This document shows positions 8,452 to 16,864 of a stretch of DNA of 64,000 nucleotides, in pieces. A program made the translations under genes and the position numbers. The notes below the pieces were generated by a model. That model was not told the DNA's origin. It saw only the letters and a list, made by a program, of their open reading frames with translations, and searched no databases. Each line of letters begins with the position of its first letter. Position 1 is the first letter of the stretch. Source of the DNA: JABMMZ01 sp964438995 (GTDB lineage Bacteria > Bacteroidota > Bacteroidia > NS11-12g > UBA955); NCBI GenBank assembly GCA_964438995.1, contig CAYTMQ010000006.1, positions 145,241-209,240 on the forward strand, in the 5' to 3' direction.

Positions 8452-9159
8452 TCAAAATACCTTTCCAAATCTCGCTTTCAACTTAAATTTGAACATCGAT
8501 TCATTGCCCCTTACATCTATTCTCTCAATAGCATACCTATTGTTTATTGGGGTTGAATTTATTCGATTGCCAATTCTAAATGCTACTGAAATGTTTTTAA
8601 CGCTGAACAAGTTTTGCAATGCTTGAAACCTCAGTTTGTCCTTTTTAGGATAAGCCCCATATGTATATGCCCAAGCTTTTTGTATTTCAATGGGCATTTG
8701 GCTGAATACAGCATAACAGGCATCTATGTCATTTGAAATCTCATCCAATGTTTTATCCATCAAATTATCATGTTTAAAGCTATGATAGCCATATGATGCC
8801 AACGATTGCATGCTTGTTAATTGCTCAATACTTAAAAACTGTTGAATTTTGCCATCGTGCTCTGCTGCTTTAGCAATGTAATCCGCAACTAAAAAGATGG
8901 TAAATGGCAATTGATGTTCTTTTAATATCGGGTAAGCATTGGTGAAATTGTCTTCATAACCATCGTCAAACGTGATTAATGCAGCATTTGATGGAAGAGC
9001 TTTGCCAATTTTAATGTGGTCAATTAGGTCCTTTAGATGTATGGCTGTATAGTGCTTGGCTATGAAAGACATCTGCAATTTAAAATCTTCTGGAGTTACC
9101 GTTAAGAAATCGGCACCAGCATTGATTTTATGGTACATAAAGACGCGCAGTTTGCTCAT
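8452..9159 (-). CDS. Polysaccharide deacetylase (NodB-like, carbohydrate esterase 4)
   Basis: A 235-residue NodB-fold hydrolase. The first motif TFDDGYEDN supplies the catalytic Asp and a metal-binding Asp, and HSFKH (in YGYHSFKHDNL) supplies the two metal-binding His. It begins at VFMYHKI, as in many cell-envelope deacetylases of this type. No signal peptide is visible, so it may act on a cytoplasmic or lipid-linked sugar. Its start overlaps the stop of the glycosyltransferase (ATGA at 9156-9159), so the two are translated together, probably modifying the same glycan. Confidence 0.85.
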   Translation of the reverse strand: MSKLRVFMYHKINAGADFLTVTPEDFKLQMSFIAKHYTAIHLKDLIDHIKIGKALPSNAALITFDDGYEDNFTNAYPILKEHQLPFTIFLVADYIAKAAEHDGKIQQFLSIEQLTSMQSLASYGYHSFKHDNLMDKTLDEISNDIDACYAVFSQMPIEIQKAWAYTYGAYPKKDKLRFQALQNLFSVKNISVAFRIGNRINSTPINNRYAIERIDVRGNESMFKFKLKARFGKVF

Positions 9160-9899
9160 GCGTTTCTGTTTAGTGCGTATAGTTTTAAATATTTAACAGT
9201 GTGGTACCAGGCATTGAGATAAGCCCAAACAAAACCTTGCCAACCGTTAAGGATATTGCCGTAAATGAAATAATGCTTGATGAAATAAACTGGAAATCCA
9301 GCCAAACACATCAACAATGACCTCGATTTTCCTTTTTCTTTGAGCTTTGCAGCACCTATGTCTGTGTATTGATTGAACTTAGTGAAATAATGACTTAAGT
9401 TCTTGTAACTGTAATGCAATATGACATTGTTTAAGTCAGCAACTTTCCCTTTAATCTCTACTTTTTCGTGCACTTTGGCTTCATCAAAATTGCCGTAATT
9501 CCTATTGAACAATCTTAAGTGTTTGTAAGCGCTTTCTTTTCCATGCATGAAGACTTTTCCAAGGAAAACATGCCTAATTGGAATGTTATAAGCATGGGTG
9601 TTTGTTGTATCAACAATGGATTGAAGTTCTTTGATCAAAGCGTCACTCAAAACCTCATCGGCATCGATGTTCAATATCCAATCGTTGGAAGACTTAGAAA
9701 CAGCAAATCTTTTTTGAGTGCCAAATCCATCAAAAGTTCTTTGGTATACTTTTGCGCCATAAGACAAAGCCACTTCTGCTGTAGCATCACTGCTATTGTC
9801 ATCTACAACTACAATCTCATCGCACCATGCCAGCTTAGGCAATGATTGCTTAAGATTATCGGCTTCATTTTTCGCTATGATGACAGCAGAGATACGCAC
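9156..9899 (-). CDS. Family 2 glycosyltransferase (WaaE/KdtX-like)
   Basis: A 247-residue GT-A glycosyltransferase. The nucleotide-sugar site is seen in IVVVDDNSSD (about 30-39) and the metal-binding DxD-type motif in NIDADEVLS. The family attaches glucose or another hexose to the LPS inner core; here the acceptor is unknown. The GTG at 9899 is chosen because RISAVIIAKNEADN is the canonical start of the family. A -7 box TATATTTG lies at 9904-9911 in the 12-bp gap to the ABC-F gene, so the message is essentially leaderless. It is coupled to the deacetylase gene downstream. Confidence 0.87.
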   Translation of the reverse strand: MRISAVIIAKNEADNLKQSLPKLAWCDEIVVVDDNSSDATAEVALSYGAKVYQRTFDGFGTQKRFAVSKSSNDWILNIDADEVLSDALIKELQSIVDTTNTHAYNIPIRHVFLGKVFMHGKESAYKHLRLFNRNYGNFDEAKVHEKVEIKGKVADLNNVILHYSYKNLSHYFTKFNQYTDIGAAKLKEKGKSRSLLMCLAGFPVYFIKHYFIYGNILNGWQGFVWAYLNAWYHTVKYLKLYALNRNA

Positions 9900-9903
9900 T
9901 AGG

Positions 9904-9911
9904 CAAATATA
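9904..9911 (-). promoter_or_regulatory. -7 box for the glycosyltransferase/deacetylase pair
   Basis: Minus-strand TATATTTG, a perfect TAnnTTTG match, fills the 12-bp gap between the ABC-F stop and the GTG at 9899. The predicted start of transcription (about 9899-9900) coincides with the start codon. Confidence 0.5.
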
Positions 9912-11783
9912 TTACAATTCAGACAATTCGAGCCAACGCATGGTTTTTTCATCCAGAGCAGCATCTATTTCGCCAATTTCTTTGGCCCAGTTGCTAAGCT
10001 TCTCATGGTCTGTACTCCCTGCATTTAATAGGTCGTTAAGTTCTTTTTTTCTAGCTTCAAGTTTTGGAATTTCTACCTCCAAATCATTGAATTCTTTTTG
10101 TTCTTTGAAACTGAGTTTTTTCTTAGGTTTATCAACTTTAGTTTCAGTTGCAGTATTAGTAGGTGATGATGTTATAGGTTTGGCATTTTCTTCAACAGTT
10201 TTCTCATCTGCATATTCCCTGTAGTCGGTGTAGTTGCCATAAAAATCAAGGATTTTACCCTTGCCTTCGAAGACAAATAAATGGTCAACCAACTTGTCCA
10301 TAAAGTATCTATCGTGTGATACCAGCATCAAACACCCATCGTAGTTTAATAGAAAATCTTCAAGCACATTTAATGTGTCGATGTCTAAGTCGTTGGTAGG
10401 CTCATCGAGAATCAAAAAGTTTGGATTTGTAACCAGTACTTTTAGTAATTGTAAACGTCTACGTTCACCACCGCTCAGTTTTGAAACAGGCGTATATTGC
10501 ATAGCAGGAGGGAAGAGAAACATATCTAAAAGTTTAGAAACTGTGACGGTTTCTCCATTACCTAGTGTAACATATTCTGCTATTTGTTTGACTTCATCAA
10601 TGATTCTATTATCGTTGTTCAAATCGTTGCTATGCTGAGTGTAATAGCCGATTTTTAATGTTGGTCCGTGGATGATGCTGCCTTTTTTAGGTGCCACTTG
10701 TTCGGTAAGTATATCCAGCAAGGTGGTTTTCCCCATGCCATTCTGACCAATAATGCCAATTCTGTCTTTCTTTTTGAAAATGTAAGAGAAGTCGTCGATT
10801 AGCAGTTTGTCGCCATAGCTCATGCCAATGTGGTCGGCTTCAATAATTTTGTTGCCCAATCGAACAGATTGAACTGAAATGTCGAGTTCCTTTTTAGAAA
10901 TGTCTTGTGTGGCTTTGTCTTTTAAGTCGTAAAAAGCTTCAATTCTGCTTTTAGACTTAGTGCCTCTTGCTTTAGGCATTCGACGCATCCATTCCAATTC
11001 TTTGGCCATTAAATTTCTGGCTTTGGATATTTCTGCCTCCACCACTGCATCTCTTTGTGCTTTTTTCTCAAGATAATAGGCATAATTACCATGGTGAACA
11101 TATAGTTTGCCTCTATCTAGTTCAAGAATATGTGTGGCCACATTGTCCAAGAAATAACGGTCGTGGGTTACCATTATTAAAGAAATATTGTGAGCATTTA
11201 GCAGATGTTCCAACCATTCAATGGCTTCTAAATCCAAGTGGTTGGTGGGCTCGTCCATAATGATGATGTCTGGTTGCAGTATCAACAATTTGGCCAGTGC
11301 AACACGTTTTTTCTGTCCGCCACTTAGAGTGTTATTTGCTTGTTTAAGATTGGTAATGCCAAGTTTTGCCAAGATTTGATGTGCCTTCTTTTCGAAATCC
11401 CAAGCGTCATATCGGTCCATTTCTTCAAGAAGAAACTGCATTTTGTCGGCAGGAAAATCTGCATCTTGAATGGCTATTTCGTATTGTTTAACCAAGTTAA
11501 GAATAGGATTTTTATCGCTAAAGATACTTTCTTCAATGCTTAAGTGATCTTCCAATTCAGGCTCTTGTGGTAAGTAGCCTAAAGAAACGCCTTTTGCTAG
11601 ACTCACGTTGCCGCCATCAGGTTGAATAAAGCCAGCAATAGTCTTTAATAAAGTTGATTTTCCTGTACCATTACTGCCTACCAAAGCCAATTTTTCTCCT
11701 TTAGCCAGTCCAAAACTGATTTGATTGAATAACCATCGTTCGGTAAACGATTTAGAAATTTGGTCGGCAGATAACAAGTTCAT
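9912..11783 (-). CDS. ABC-F family ATPase (Uup-like)
   Basis: A 623-residue protein with two ABC ATPase domains and no membrane segment. Walker A motifs are GSNGTGKST (about 36-44) and GQNGMGKTT; signatures are LSGGQKKRVALA and LSGGERRRLQLL; both Walker B regions end in DEPTNHLDLEA/DEPTNDLDIDT. The C-terminal coiled coil (KKLSFKEQKEFNDLE onward) is of the Uup type, which binds DNA or ribosomes. ABC-F proteins act on the translating ribosome. The ATG at 11783 is preferred over one at 11804 because a -7 box (TAACTTTG, 11792-11799) lies between them. Not obviously an antibiotic-resistance ABC-F. Confidence 0.9.
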   Translation of the reverse strand: MNLLSADQISKSFTERWLFNQISFGLAKGEKLALVGSNGTGKSTLLKTIAGFIQPDGGNVSLAKGVSLGYLPQEPELEDHLSIEESIFSDKNPILNLVKQYEIAIQDADFPADKMQFLLEEMDRYDAWDFEKKAHQILAKLGITNLKQANNTLSGGQKKRVALAKLLILQPDIIIMDEPTNHLDLEAIEWLEHLLNAHNISLIMVTHDRYFLDNVATHILELDRGKLYVHHGNYAYYLEKKAQRDAVVEAEISKARNLMAKELEWMRRMPKARGTKSKSRIEAFYDLKDKATQDISKKELDISVQSVRLGNKIIEADHIGMSYGDKLLIDDFSYIFKKKDRIGIIGQNGMGKTTLLDILTEQVAPKKGSIIHGPTLKIGYYTQHSNDLNNDNRIIDEVKQIAEYVTLGNGETVTVSKLLDMFLFPPAMQYTPVSKLSGGERRRLQLLKVLVTNPNFLILDEPTNDLDIDTLNVLEDFLLNYDGCLMLVSHDRYFMDKLVDHLFVFEGKGKILDFYGNYTDYREYADEKTVEENAKPITSSPTNTATETKVDKPKKKLSFKEQKEFNDLEVEIPKLEARKKELNDLLNAGSTDHEKLSNWAKEIGEIDAALDEKTMRWLELSEL

Positions 11784-11791
11784 AAAGCCCG

Positions 11792-11799
11792 CAAAGTTA
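11792..11799 (-). promoter_or_regulatory. -7 box of the ABC-F gene
   Basis: Minus-strand TAACTTTG followed by CGGG, a classic Bacteroidota -7 form. It lies 9 bp upstream of the ATG at 11783 and downstream of the alternative ATG at 11804, which it excludes. Confidence 0.55.
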
Positions 11800-11863
11800 C
11801 GCAATCCATTGCAAATAATAAGATTTTGGATTTGATGTTTTATTTTAGATTTTTGCGGTACAT

Positions 11864-12727
11864 ATGGTTATATATAATCCCAAAGATTGGTGGAAGCTTA
11901 TTTTGAGTTTACAAAAAAGCGACACATTTAGAATGATGCTGCCTGGTATCTTGGGAATGGCTTTTTATACAACTGTTGTTGTGTATCTTGAAATAAAAAT
12001 TCTACACCTCGATTATAAAAATACCACAAGCATACATGCATTGGTCGGTTTTGTGTTGTCAATGTTGTTGGTGTTTAGAACCAATACCGCTTATGAAAGA
12101 TGGTGGGAAGGAAGAAAAATCTGGGGAGCCTTCGTCAATAATTCTAGAAATTTGGCCATTAAATTGTCCGTTCTTGTAAAAGATGAGGCGACTAGAGAAA
12201 GATTAAAAATCCTAATTCAGAATTATGTTTTAGCCTCAAAAGAGCATCTGCGCAATGGCGTCAAATCTGAATTGTTGAAAGACACTGATAGATACAAAGT
12301 GCACGATTATGTCATGAATGCACATATACCTAATAAATTGGCTCAATTCATCATACTTGAAGTGAACGCTTTATATGAGGCAAAGGTGATTTCTGGGGAA
12401 CAACTGCTGTTTTTAAACAACGAAATTCAATCATTCACAGATAATATTGGTGCTTGCGAGCGTATTAAGAAAACTCCTATTCCATATTCGTATAGCATAT
12501 TCTTAAAGAAAATCATCTTCATTTATATAGCCAGTATGCCATTTGGTTTTGCAATGGAGTTTGGCTATTGGTCGTCTTTTATAGTGCCTATTCTATTTTA
12601 TATATTTGGAAGTATAGAGTTGATTGCAGAGGAGATAGAAGATCCATTTGGTGAAGATGACAACGATTTGCCTACTGATCAAATAACCGAGACCATTTGT
12701 AGAAACTTAGACGAAATATTGAACTAA
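11864..12727 (+). CDS. Bestrophin-family anion channel
   Basis: A 287-residue integral membrane protein of the bestrophin/UPF0187 (YneE) family. The signature RTNTAYERWWEGRKIWG follows the first membrane pair, and hydrophobic segments occur near residues 25-45, 55-75, 210-235 and 235-255. The motif GACERIKKTPIPYSYSI before the third segment is typical of the family's conserved pore region. Bestrophins form pentameric chloride or cation channels; the ion here is not predictable. The acidic C-terminal stretch EEIEDPFGEDDNDLP matches the Ca-clasp region of animal homologues in position. The spacing to neighbours suggests its own promoter. Confidence 0.87.
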   Translation: MVIYNPKDWWKLILSLQKSDTFRMMLPGILGMAFYTTVVVYLEIKILHLDYKNTTSIHALVGFVLSMLLVFRTNTAYERWWEGRKIWGAFVNNSRNLAIKLSVLVKDEATRERLKILIQNYVLASKEHLRNGVKSELLKDTDRYKVHDYVMNAHIPNKLAQFIILEVNALYEAKVISGEQLLFLNNEIQSFTDNIGACERIKKTPIPYSYSIFLKKIIFIYIASMPFGFAMEFGYWSSFIVPILFYIFGSIELIAEEIEDPFGEDDNDLPTDQITETICRNLDEILN

Positions 12728-12730
12728 TAG

Positions 12731-12763
12731 TTGATAGGTTCCATGAGTTTTCTCTTACTTTTG
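12731..12763 (+). promoter_or_regulatory. Promoter of the LTA-synthase-like gene
   Basis: TTG at 12731-12733 and TACTTTTG at 12756-12763 with a 22-bp spacer match the -33/-7 consensus. Transcription would start near 12768, 14 nt before the GTG start. Confidence 0.6.
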
Positions 12764-12781
12764 CGTTAATTAATTCTTAAG

Positions 12782-14620
12782 GTGAAACGACTATTTCTGT
12801 TTTTAAAATTTACTGCACTGTTTTGGCTGATATTTGAATTGTCGCGCGTGTATTTCATTTTATACCATTCACATCAATTGTCGAATTCTTTAGGCAATAC
12901 CATTGCATTGACTACCTTGGCTGGATTTAGACTAGATATTTCAACCGTTGCTTATTGCATTTCACCTTTTTTGTTGTTGATACTTTTAGAGGGCGTGTTT
13001 AGAAAACAATTCCATCAGTATATCTATAACACGCTAATCATCATCGAGCTATTTGTCATATTTGCCATCACAATATCCGACCCAGAATTATACCGACAAT
13101 GGGGAACAAAGTTTAACAATCAGGTTTTGGTGTATATATCCCATCCTAAAGAAATGGCTGTTTCTTCTGGTGCTGTTCAATGGTTTAAAACCATACCATT
13201 TGCAATTGTTCTGGCAGTATTATTGTTTTTTTTAGGAAAATGGATGTCTAAACTTTTAATGAAAGAAAGGCAATATTCTGTTCAGTACAGTATAGCAGAT
13301 GTGGTATTGATTGCAGCTTCCTTTGTGATGTTGCGTGGTGGAGTTGGTGTTGCAACTATTAGTCAAGCTTCAGCTATTTACTCTGACAAACAAATCGAAA
13401 ACGCATCATCTATCAATAGTTTGTGGAATGCTTTGTATTATATTTTTAACGATACAGAATCCTTATATGGTAAGCAATACGATGTTGTTGATGAGGTAAC
13501 TTTGAACAAAGAATTTTCTGAAAGTATTCTGCCAGATACAGCAAGTTTTGTTGTAACAAAGCAAGACAAGTTCAATGTCATGGTGGTAATATTGGAGAGT
13601 TTCACTGCTTATGGAAGCAACTATTTTACAGGGTATTCAGATTGTATGCCGCAGTTGGACCAATATGCAAAATCCAATTTGAGCTTTATGTCTTGTTATG
13701 CTTCTGGAGATAGGACAGAAAAAGGACTTGTAAGTGTATTGTCAGGTTATCCTGCTCAACCTGCATCTTCAATTATCGTATTTCCTGATAAAGTGTCTCA
13801 CCTAAATAGTTTAGGTAAAGTGTTTAAAGATTTGAATTATTACAATTCATTTTACTACGGTGGAGATGCTGAATTTGCTTCTATGAAGTCGTATTTGATA
13901 CAACAAGGTATTACCAACATAGTTGATAAAAAAGCATACCCATCAAATGAACTCAATAGCAAATGGGGAGCTCATGATGCCAATGTTTACGACAAAGTAT
14001 TGGCTGCTCATGCAAACATTAAAGGAAGGTTTTTTACTACTATATTAAGTTTAAGCAGTCACGAGCCATACGATGTGCCTTTAGAATCTAATGATTTGAA
14101 AAAAGACGAACAATATGCCTTTAAAAACTCAATTCGATACGCCGATAAAAGTTTGGGAGCATTTTTGGAAGCTTGCTCGAAAGCCCCATGGTACGAAGAA
14201 ACATTGATAGTTTTGGTAGCCGACCATGGTCATGAAATTGGTTTGGCCAATGTGCCATTTTTTGGTAAGCAGAAATACCACATTCCATTTGTTATAGGAG
14301 GCGGAGCGTTGAAAGATGAACTTAAGGGAAAACGAATCGAAACAGTCGTGTCGCAAACTATTATTCCATCAATCATTGTTCAAGCTTTGAATAAGGAAAA
14401 CAAAGACTTTAAATGGCAAACAGGCGTTTATAATGTGAGACCTTTTGCTCAGTATCATTATAACAGCGGATTCGGTAGAATAGAAAAGGATAAAGAAGCT
14501 GTTTACGACAATTTATGCCAATCGTTTGTGTATTCTGGAGATATAAAAGATAGTGCGCAATTGAAGCGTTCTGGGTTGATTTTTCAGCAGTATTTGATTA
14601 AAGATTTTAAATCTAAATAG
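12782..14620 (+). CDS. LTA synthase family sulfatase / phosphoethanolamine- or phosphoglycerol-transferase
   Basis: A 612-residue membrane enzyme. About five hydrophobic segments occupy residues 1-200, followed by a periplasmic alkaline-phosphatase-fold domain (about 255-560). Visible metal-site motifs are VVILESF, the nucleophile threonine in SGDRTEKGL and ADHGHEIG. LtaS-type enzymes move phosphoglycerol from lipids onto glycans; in Gram-negative Bacteroidota the product is undefined, perhaps a decorated periplasmic glycan or LPS. The start is GTG at 12782; the N-terminus KRLFLFLKFTALFWLIF is a membrane segment. Upstream of it is a well-formed -33/-7 promoter. Confidence 0.87.
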   Translation: MKRLFLFLKFTALFWLIFELSRVYFILYHSHQLSNSLGNTIALTTLAGFRLDISTVAYCISPFLLLILLEGVFRKQFHQYIYNTLIIIELFVIFAITISDPELYRQWGTKFNNQVLVYISHPKEMAVSSGAVQWFKTIPFAIVLAVLLFFLGKWMSKLLMKERQYSVQYSIADVVLIAASFVMLRGGVGVATISQASAIYSDKQIENASSINSLWNALYYIFNDTESLYGKQYDVVDEVTLNKEFSESILPDTASFVVTKQDKFNVMVVILESFTAYGSNYFTGYSDCMPQLDQYAKSNLSFMSCYASGDRTEKGLVSVLSGYPAQPASSIIVFPDKVSHLNSLGKVFKDLNYYNSFYYGGDAEFASMKSYLIQQGITNIVDKKAYPSNELNSKWGAHDANVYDKVLAAHANIKGRFFTTILSLSSHEPYDVPLESNDLKKDEQYAFKNSIRYADKSLGAFLEACSKAPWYEETLIVLVADHGHEIGLANVPFFGKQKYHIPFVIGGGALKDELKGKRIETVVSQTIIPSIIVQALNKENKDFKWQTGVYNVRPFAQYHYNSGFGRIEKDKEAVYDNLCQSFVYSGDIKDSAQLKRSGLIFQQYLIKDFKSK

Positions 14621-14744
14621 CTGATACTTGAAGCAGTATGGTTTAAATACTCTAAAGTAAGATACATTTCTTTCACAACTCTTGATAAACTTGCCTTGAA
14701 TTCTATATGGATATTCAGAAAATTAATTACTTTCGTGATGGATT

Positions 14745-14966
14745 ATGAAACTCACAGCTTGGTCACAAAAAAAATGGTTTTCATGGATTTTAATCGCCGT
14801 GTTAATTGTTTCTAATGTAATTTCGTACATGGCTGTTGAGCAATATTTCTCAAGAATCAATCAAAGCAATATTGAAGAAGTAAAAGTTGAGAACAGCATG
14901 ATTGGCGGTGGCAATAGAATCATCGACTGGGCGAAAGAGATACTTAGGTTTTTTAGAAATCCATAA
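14745..14966 (+). CDS. Small single-pass membrane protein coupled to the LytS kinase
   Basis: A 73-residue protein with one membrane helix (about 12-33, FSWILIAVLIVSNVISYMAV) and a polar C-terminal tail of about 40 residues. I do not recognise a family. It ends 2 bp before the GTG start of the histidine kinase, so the two are almost certainly translated from one message. It could be a kinase accessory subunit or a small sensor; that is inference from position only. A degenerate -7 box TACTTTCG lies at 14728-14735. Confidence 0.65.
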   Translation: MKLTAWSQKKWFSWILIAVLIVSNVISYMAVEQYFSRINQSNIEEVKVENSMIGGGNRIIDWAKEILRFFRNP

Positions 14967-14968
14967 AA

Positions 14969-16024
14969 GTGATAAACAAATTCTTTACAGAACTGGTTGC
15001 TGTGATCAACAGATATAAGTTGTATCACGTGCTTTTTTGGATGGTGTATATATTGTCCTGGGCATTGATATTTCTATCTGGAACATCTTTTTGGCGAGAC
15101 GTTTTTAATGCAACTGTATTCATCTCTTTCCATATTATTGTCAGTTACTTTAACAACTACTTTTTAATAGAATGGTTTTTGTTTAAACGCAAATATTTAA
15201 GCTATCTATTGAGTTTATCACTTTCAGTTTTGCTGATGTGTTTTCCCTTGGCTGTAGCCACATTTAAGTATATTCCATTAAGCCAAGAAAGTGTATCCAA
15301 TATTTGGACATTTGATTTTTTTACATATAATTTTCTTTTGATTTTGTTTACTGTATTGCTGACTACTTCTATAAAGTTGTTTAGGAATTGGTATTTGAAG
15401 GAGCAATCCAACAAAGAGCTCCAGAAATTAAATGTTGAAAGTGAATTGAAGTTTTTAAAATCACAGATCAATCCCCATTTTTTATTCAACAATTTAAATA
15501 ACTTGTATGCACTTACATTAAAACAATCTGAATTGGCGCCAGATGCGGTATTAAAATTGTCCAATATTTTAAGATTTGGTTTGTATGAAAGTCAGAAACA
15601 AAAAGTAGCTATAGAAGACGATATACAGTTTGTTCGCGATTATATAGAATTAGAGAAACTCAGACTAGGTGATAGAACAGAAATCAATTTAGATGTGCAT
15701 GGATCTACGTTTGGAAAAATGATTGAACCATTTCTATTCATCAATTTTATAGAGAATGCTTTTAAACACGGAGCGAATCCTAGTTTGGCTAAATCTAAGA
15801 TAGACATCATGTATGTTATCGATGTTGAGTATAACCGGCTGACATTCAGTATATCAAATACAAAACCGACCGTTTTAAATGAGTTGGACAAGGCAAAAGT
15901 GGGCGGCATTGGTCTAAAAAATGTGCAGACACGTCTGAATATTTTGTATCCTAGTAAGCATGAGCTTAAAATCGTAGACGAAACAGATAAATATACTGTT
16001 ACATTAACTCTACAGACAATATGA
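14969..16024 (+). CDS. LytS-type sensor histidine kinase
   Basis: A 351-residue membrane kinase. Four hydrophobic segments (about 17-38, 47-68, 76-100 and 110-135) lead into the His_kinase domain, with the phospho-acceptor H170 in QINPHFLFNNLNNL. The C-terminal HATPase domain shows ENAFKHG (N box) and GGIGLKNVQTRL (G box). Such kinases have no separate periplasmic sensor domain and signal through the membrane part. The start is GTG at 14969. The stop overlaps the regulator's ATG (ATGA at 16021), so this is a cognate pair. Confidence 0.92.
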   Translation: MINKFFTELVAVINRYKLYHVLFWMVYILSWALIFLSGTSFWRDVFNATVFISFHIIVSYFNNYFLIEWFLFKRKYLSYLLSLSLSVLLMCFPLAVATFKYIPLSQESVSNIWTFDFFTYNFLLILFTVLLTTSIKLFRNWYLKEQSNKELQKLNVESELKFLKSQINPHFLFNNLNNLYALTLKQSELAPDAVLKLSNILRFGLYESQKQKVAIEDDIQFVRDYIELEKLRLGDRTEINLDVHGSTFGKMIEPFLFINFIENAFKHGANPSLAKSKIDIMYVIDVEYNRLTFSISNTKPTVLNELDKAKVGGIGLKNVQTRLNILYPSKHELKIVDETDKYTVTLTLQTI

Positions 16025-16740
16025 ACAAAATTCTAAAATGCATTGCAGTGGACGACGAGCCATTGGCATTGGAGATTATGGAAGCTCACATTAAAAAATG
16101 CGACAATTTAAAATTGATTGCTAAATGTTCTAATGCGATAGAGGCTTCTGAAGCTATCAAACACGAAAAACCAGACCTAATTTTTTGCGACATCCACATG
16201 CCTGAAATCAGTGGTATCGACTTCATGAAATCGCTGCAAAATAGCGGTATTCTTGTCGTCTTTACTACAGCTTATACAGAGTATGCAGTTGATGCATTTA
16301 CTTTGGATGCACTGGACTACCTATTAAAGCCTGTATCTTTTGATAGATTTAAAAAATCTGTTGAAAGGGCAGAAGAGTACTTCTCTATTAAAAACAAATC
16401 TGAACAACCTCAAGCAGAAATGAATGAAGGTTACATGTTTGTAAAAGCAGATTCTAAGATGATCAAAATCAACTACGACGAAATTTGGTATGTTGAAGCT
16501 TTTGCAGATTATGTGAAAATATACACTGGTGAAGACAAGAGAATCGTGACTTTACAAACCATGAAAAATATGGAACAAAGTTTACCGGTTGATAAATTTG
16601 CTAGAGTGCACAGAAGTTATATTGTAGCAATAAATAAAGTGTTGGCTATTGGCGCACATGAAGTAAAAGTTGGTAATAAGAACATTCCGTTAGGAAAGAA
16701 TTACAAAGACGCTTTTGCTCAGAGAATGCAAATCAAATAA
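16021..16740 (+). CDS. LytTR-family response regulator
   Basis: A 239-residue regulator with an N-terminal receiver domain (about 1-120) and a C-terminal LytTR DNA-binding domain (about 140-238). The phospho-acceptor is D57 (LIFCDIHMP), the acidic pocket VDDEP is intact, and the switch Thr (FTTAY) and Lys (LLKPVSF) are present. LytTR features include VEAFADYVKIYT and FARVHRSYIVAINKV. It is the partner of the overlapping LytS kinase. A bidirectional terminator follows. Its targets are unknown. Confidence 0.93.
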   Translation: MNKILKCIAVDDEPLALEIMEAHIKKCDNLKLIAKCSNAIEASEAIKHEKPDLIFCDIHMPEISGIDFMKSLQNSGILVVFTTAYTEYAVDAFTLDALDYLLKPVSFDRFKKSVERAEEYFSIKNKSEQPQAEMNEGYMFVKADSKMIKINYDEIWYVEAFADYVKIYTGEDKRIVTLQTMKNMEQSLPVDKFARVHRSYIVAINKVLAIGAHEVKVGNKNIPLGKNYKDAFAQRMQIK

Positions 16741-16812
16741 GAAACTGTTTTTCTGTTATAATTGAAATTCGTCATTCAAAGTTTTTGTTGAATGATGGCA
16801 TATTAAGACCAT

Positions 16813-16842
16813 AAAAAAGCCCCGCATTGCGAGGCTTTTTTT
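16813..16842. terminator. Bidirectional intrinsic terminator
   Basis: Stem GCCCCGC (16819-16825) pairs with GCGAGGC (16829-16835), with one C-A mismatch and loop ATT, flanked by an A-tract on the left and a T-tract on the right. It separates the LytTR gene from the convergent large secreted-protein gene. Confidence 0.85.
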
Positions 16843-16864
16843 ATTGAGTTTGAAAGCTTGTTGA

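Noticed and set aside
9912..11783. Antibiotic-resistance ABC-F
   Set aside because: The C-terminal coiled coil is of the Uup housekeeping type and no resistance or mobile context is present.
11864..12727. Voltage-gated or ABC-type membrane partner of the ABC-F gene
   Set aside because: The RTNTAYERWW signature marks a bestrophin, it is divergently transcribed, and ABC-F proteins have no membrane partner.
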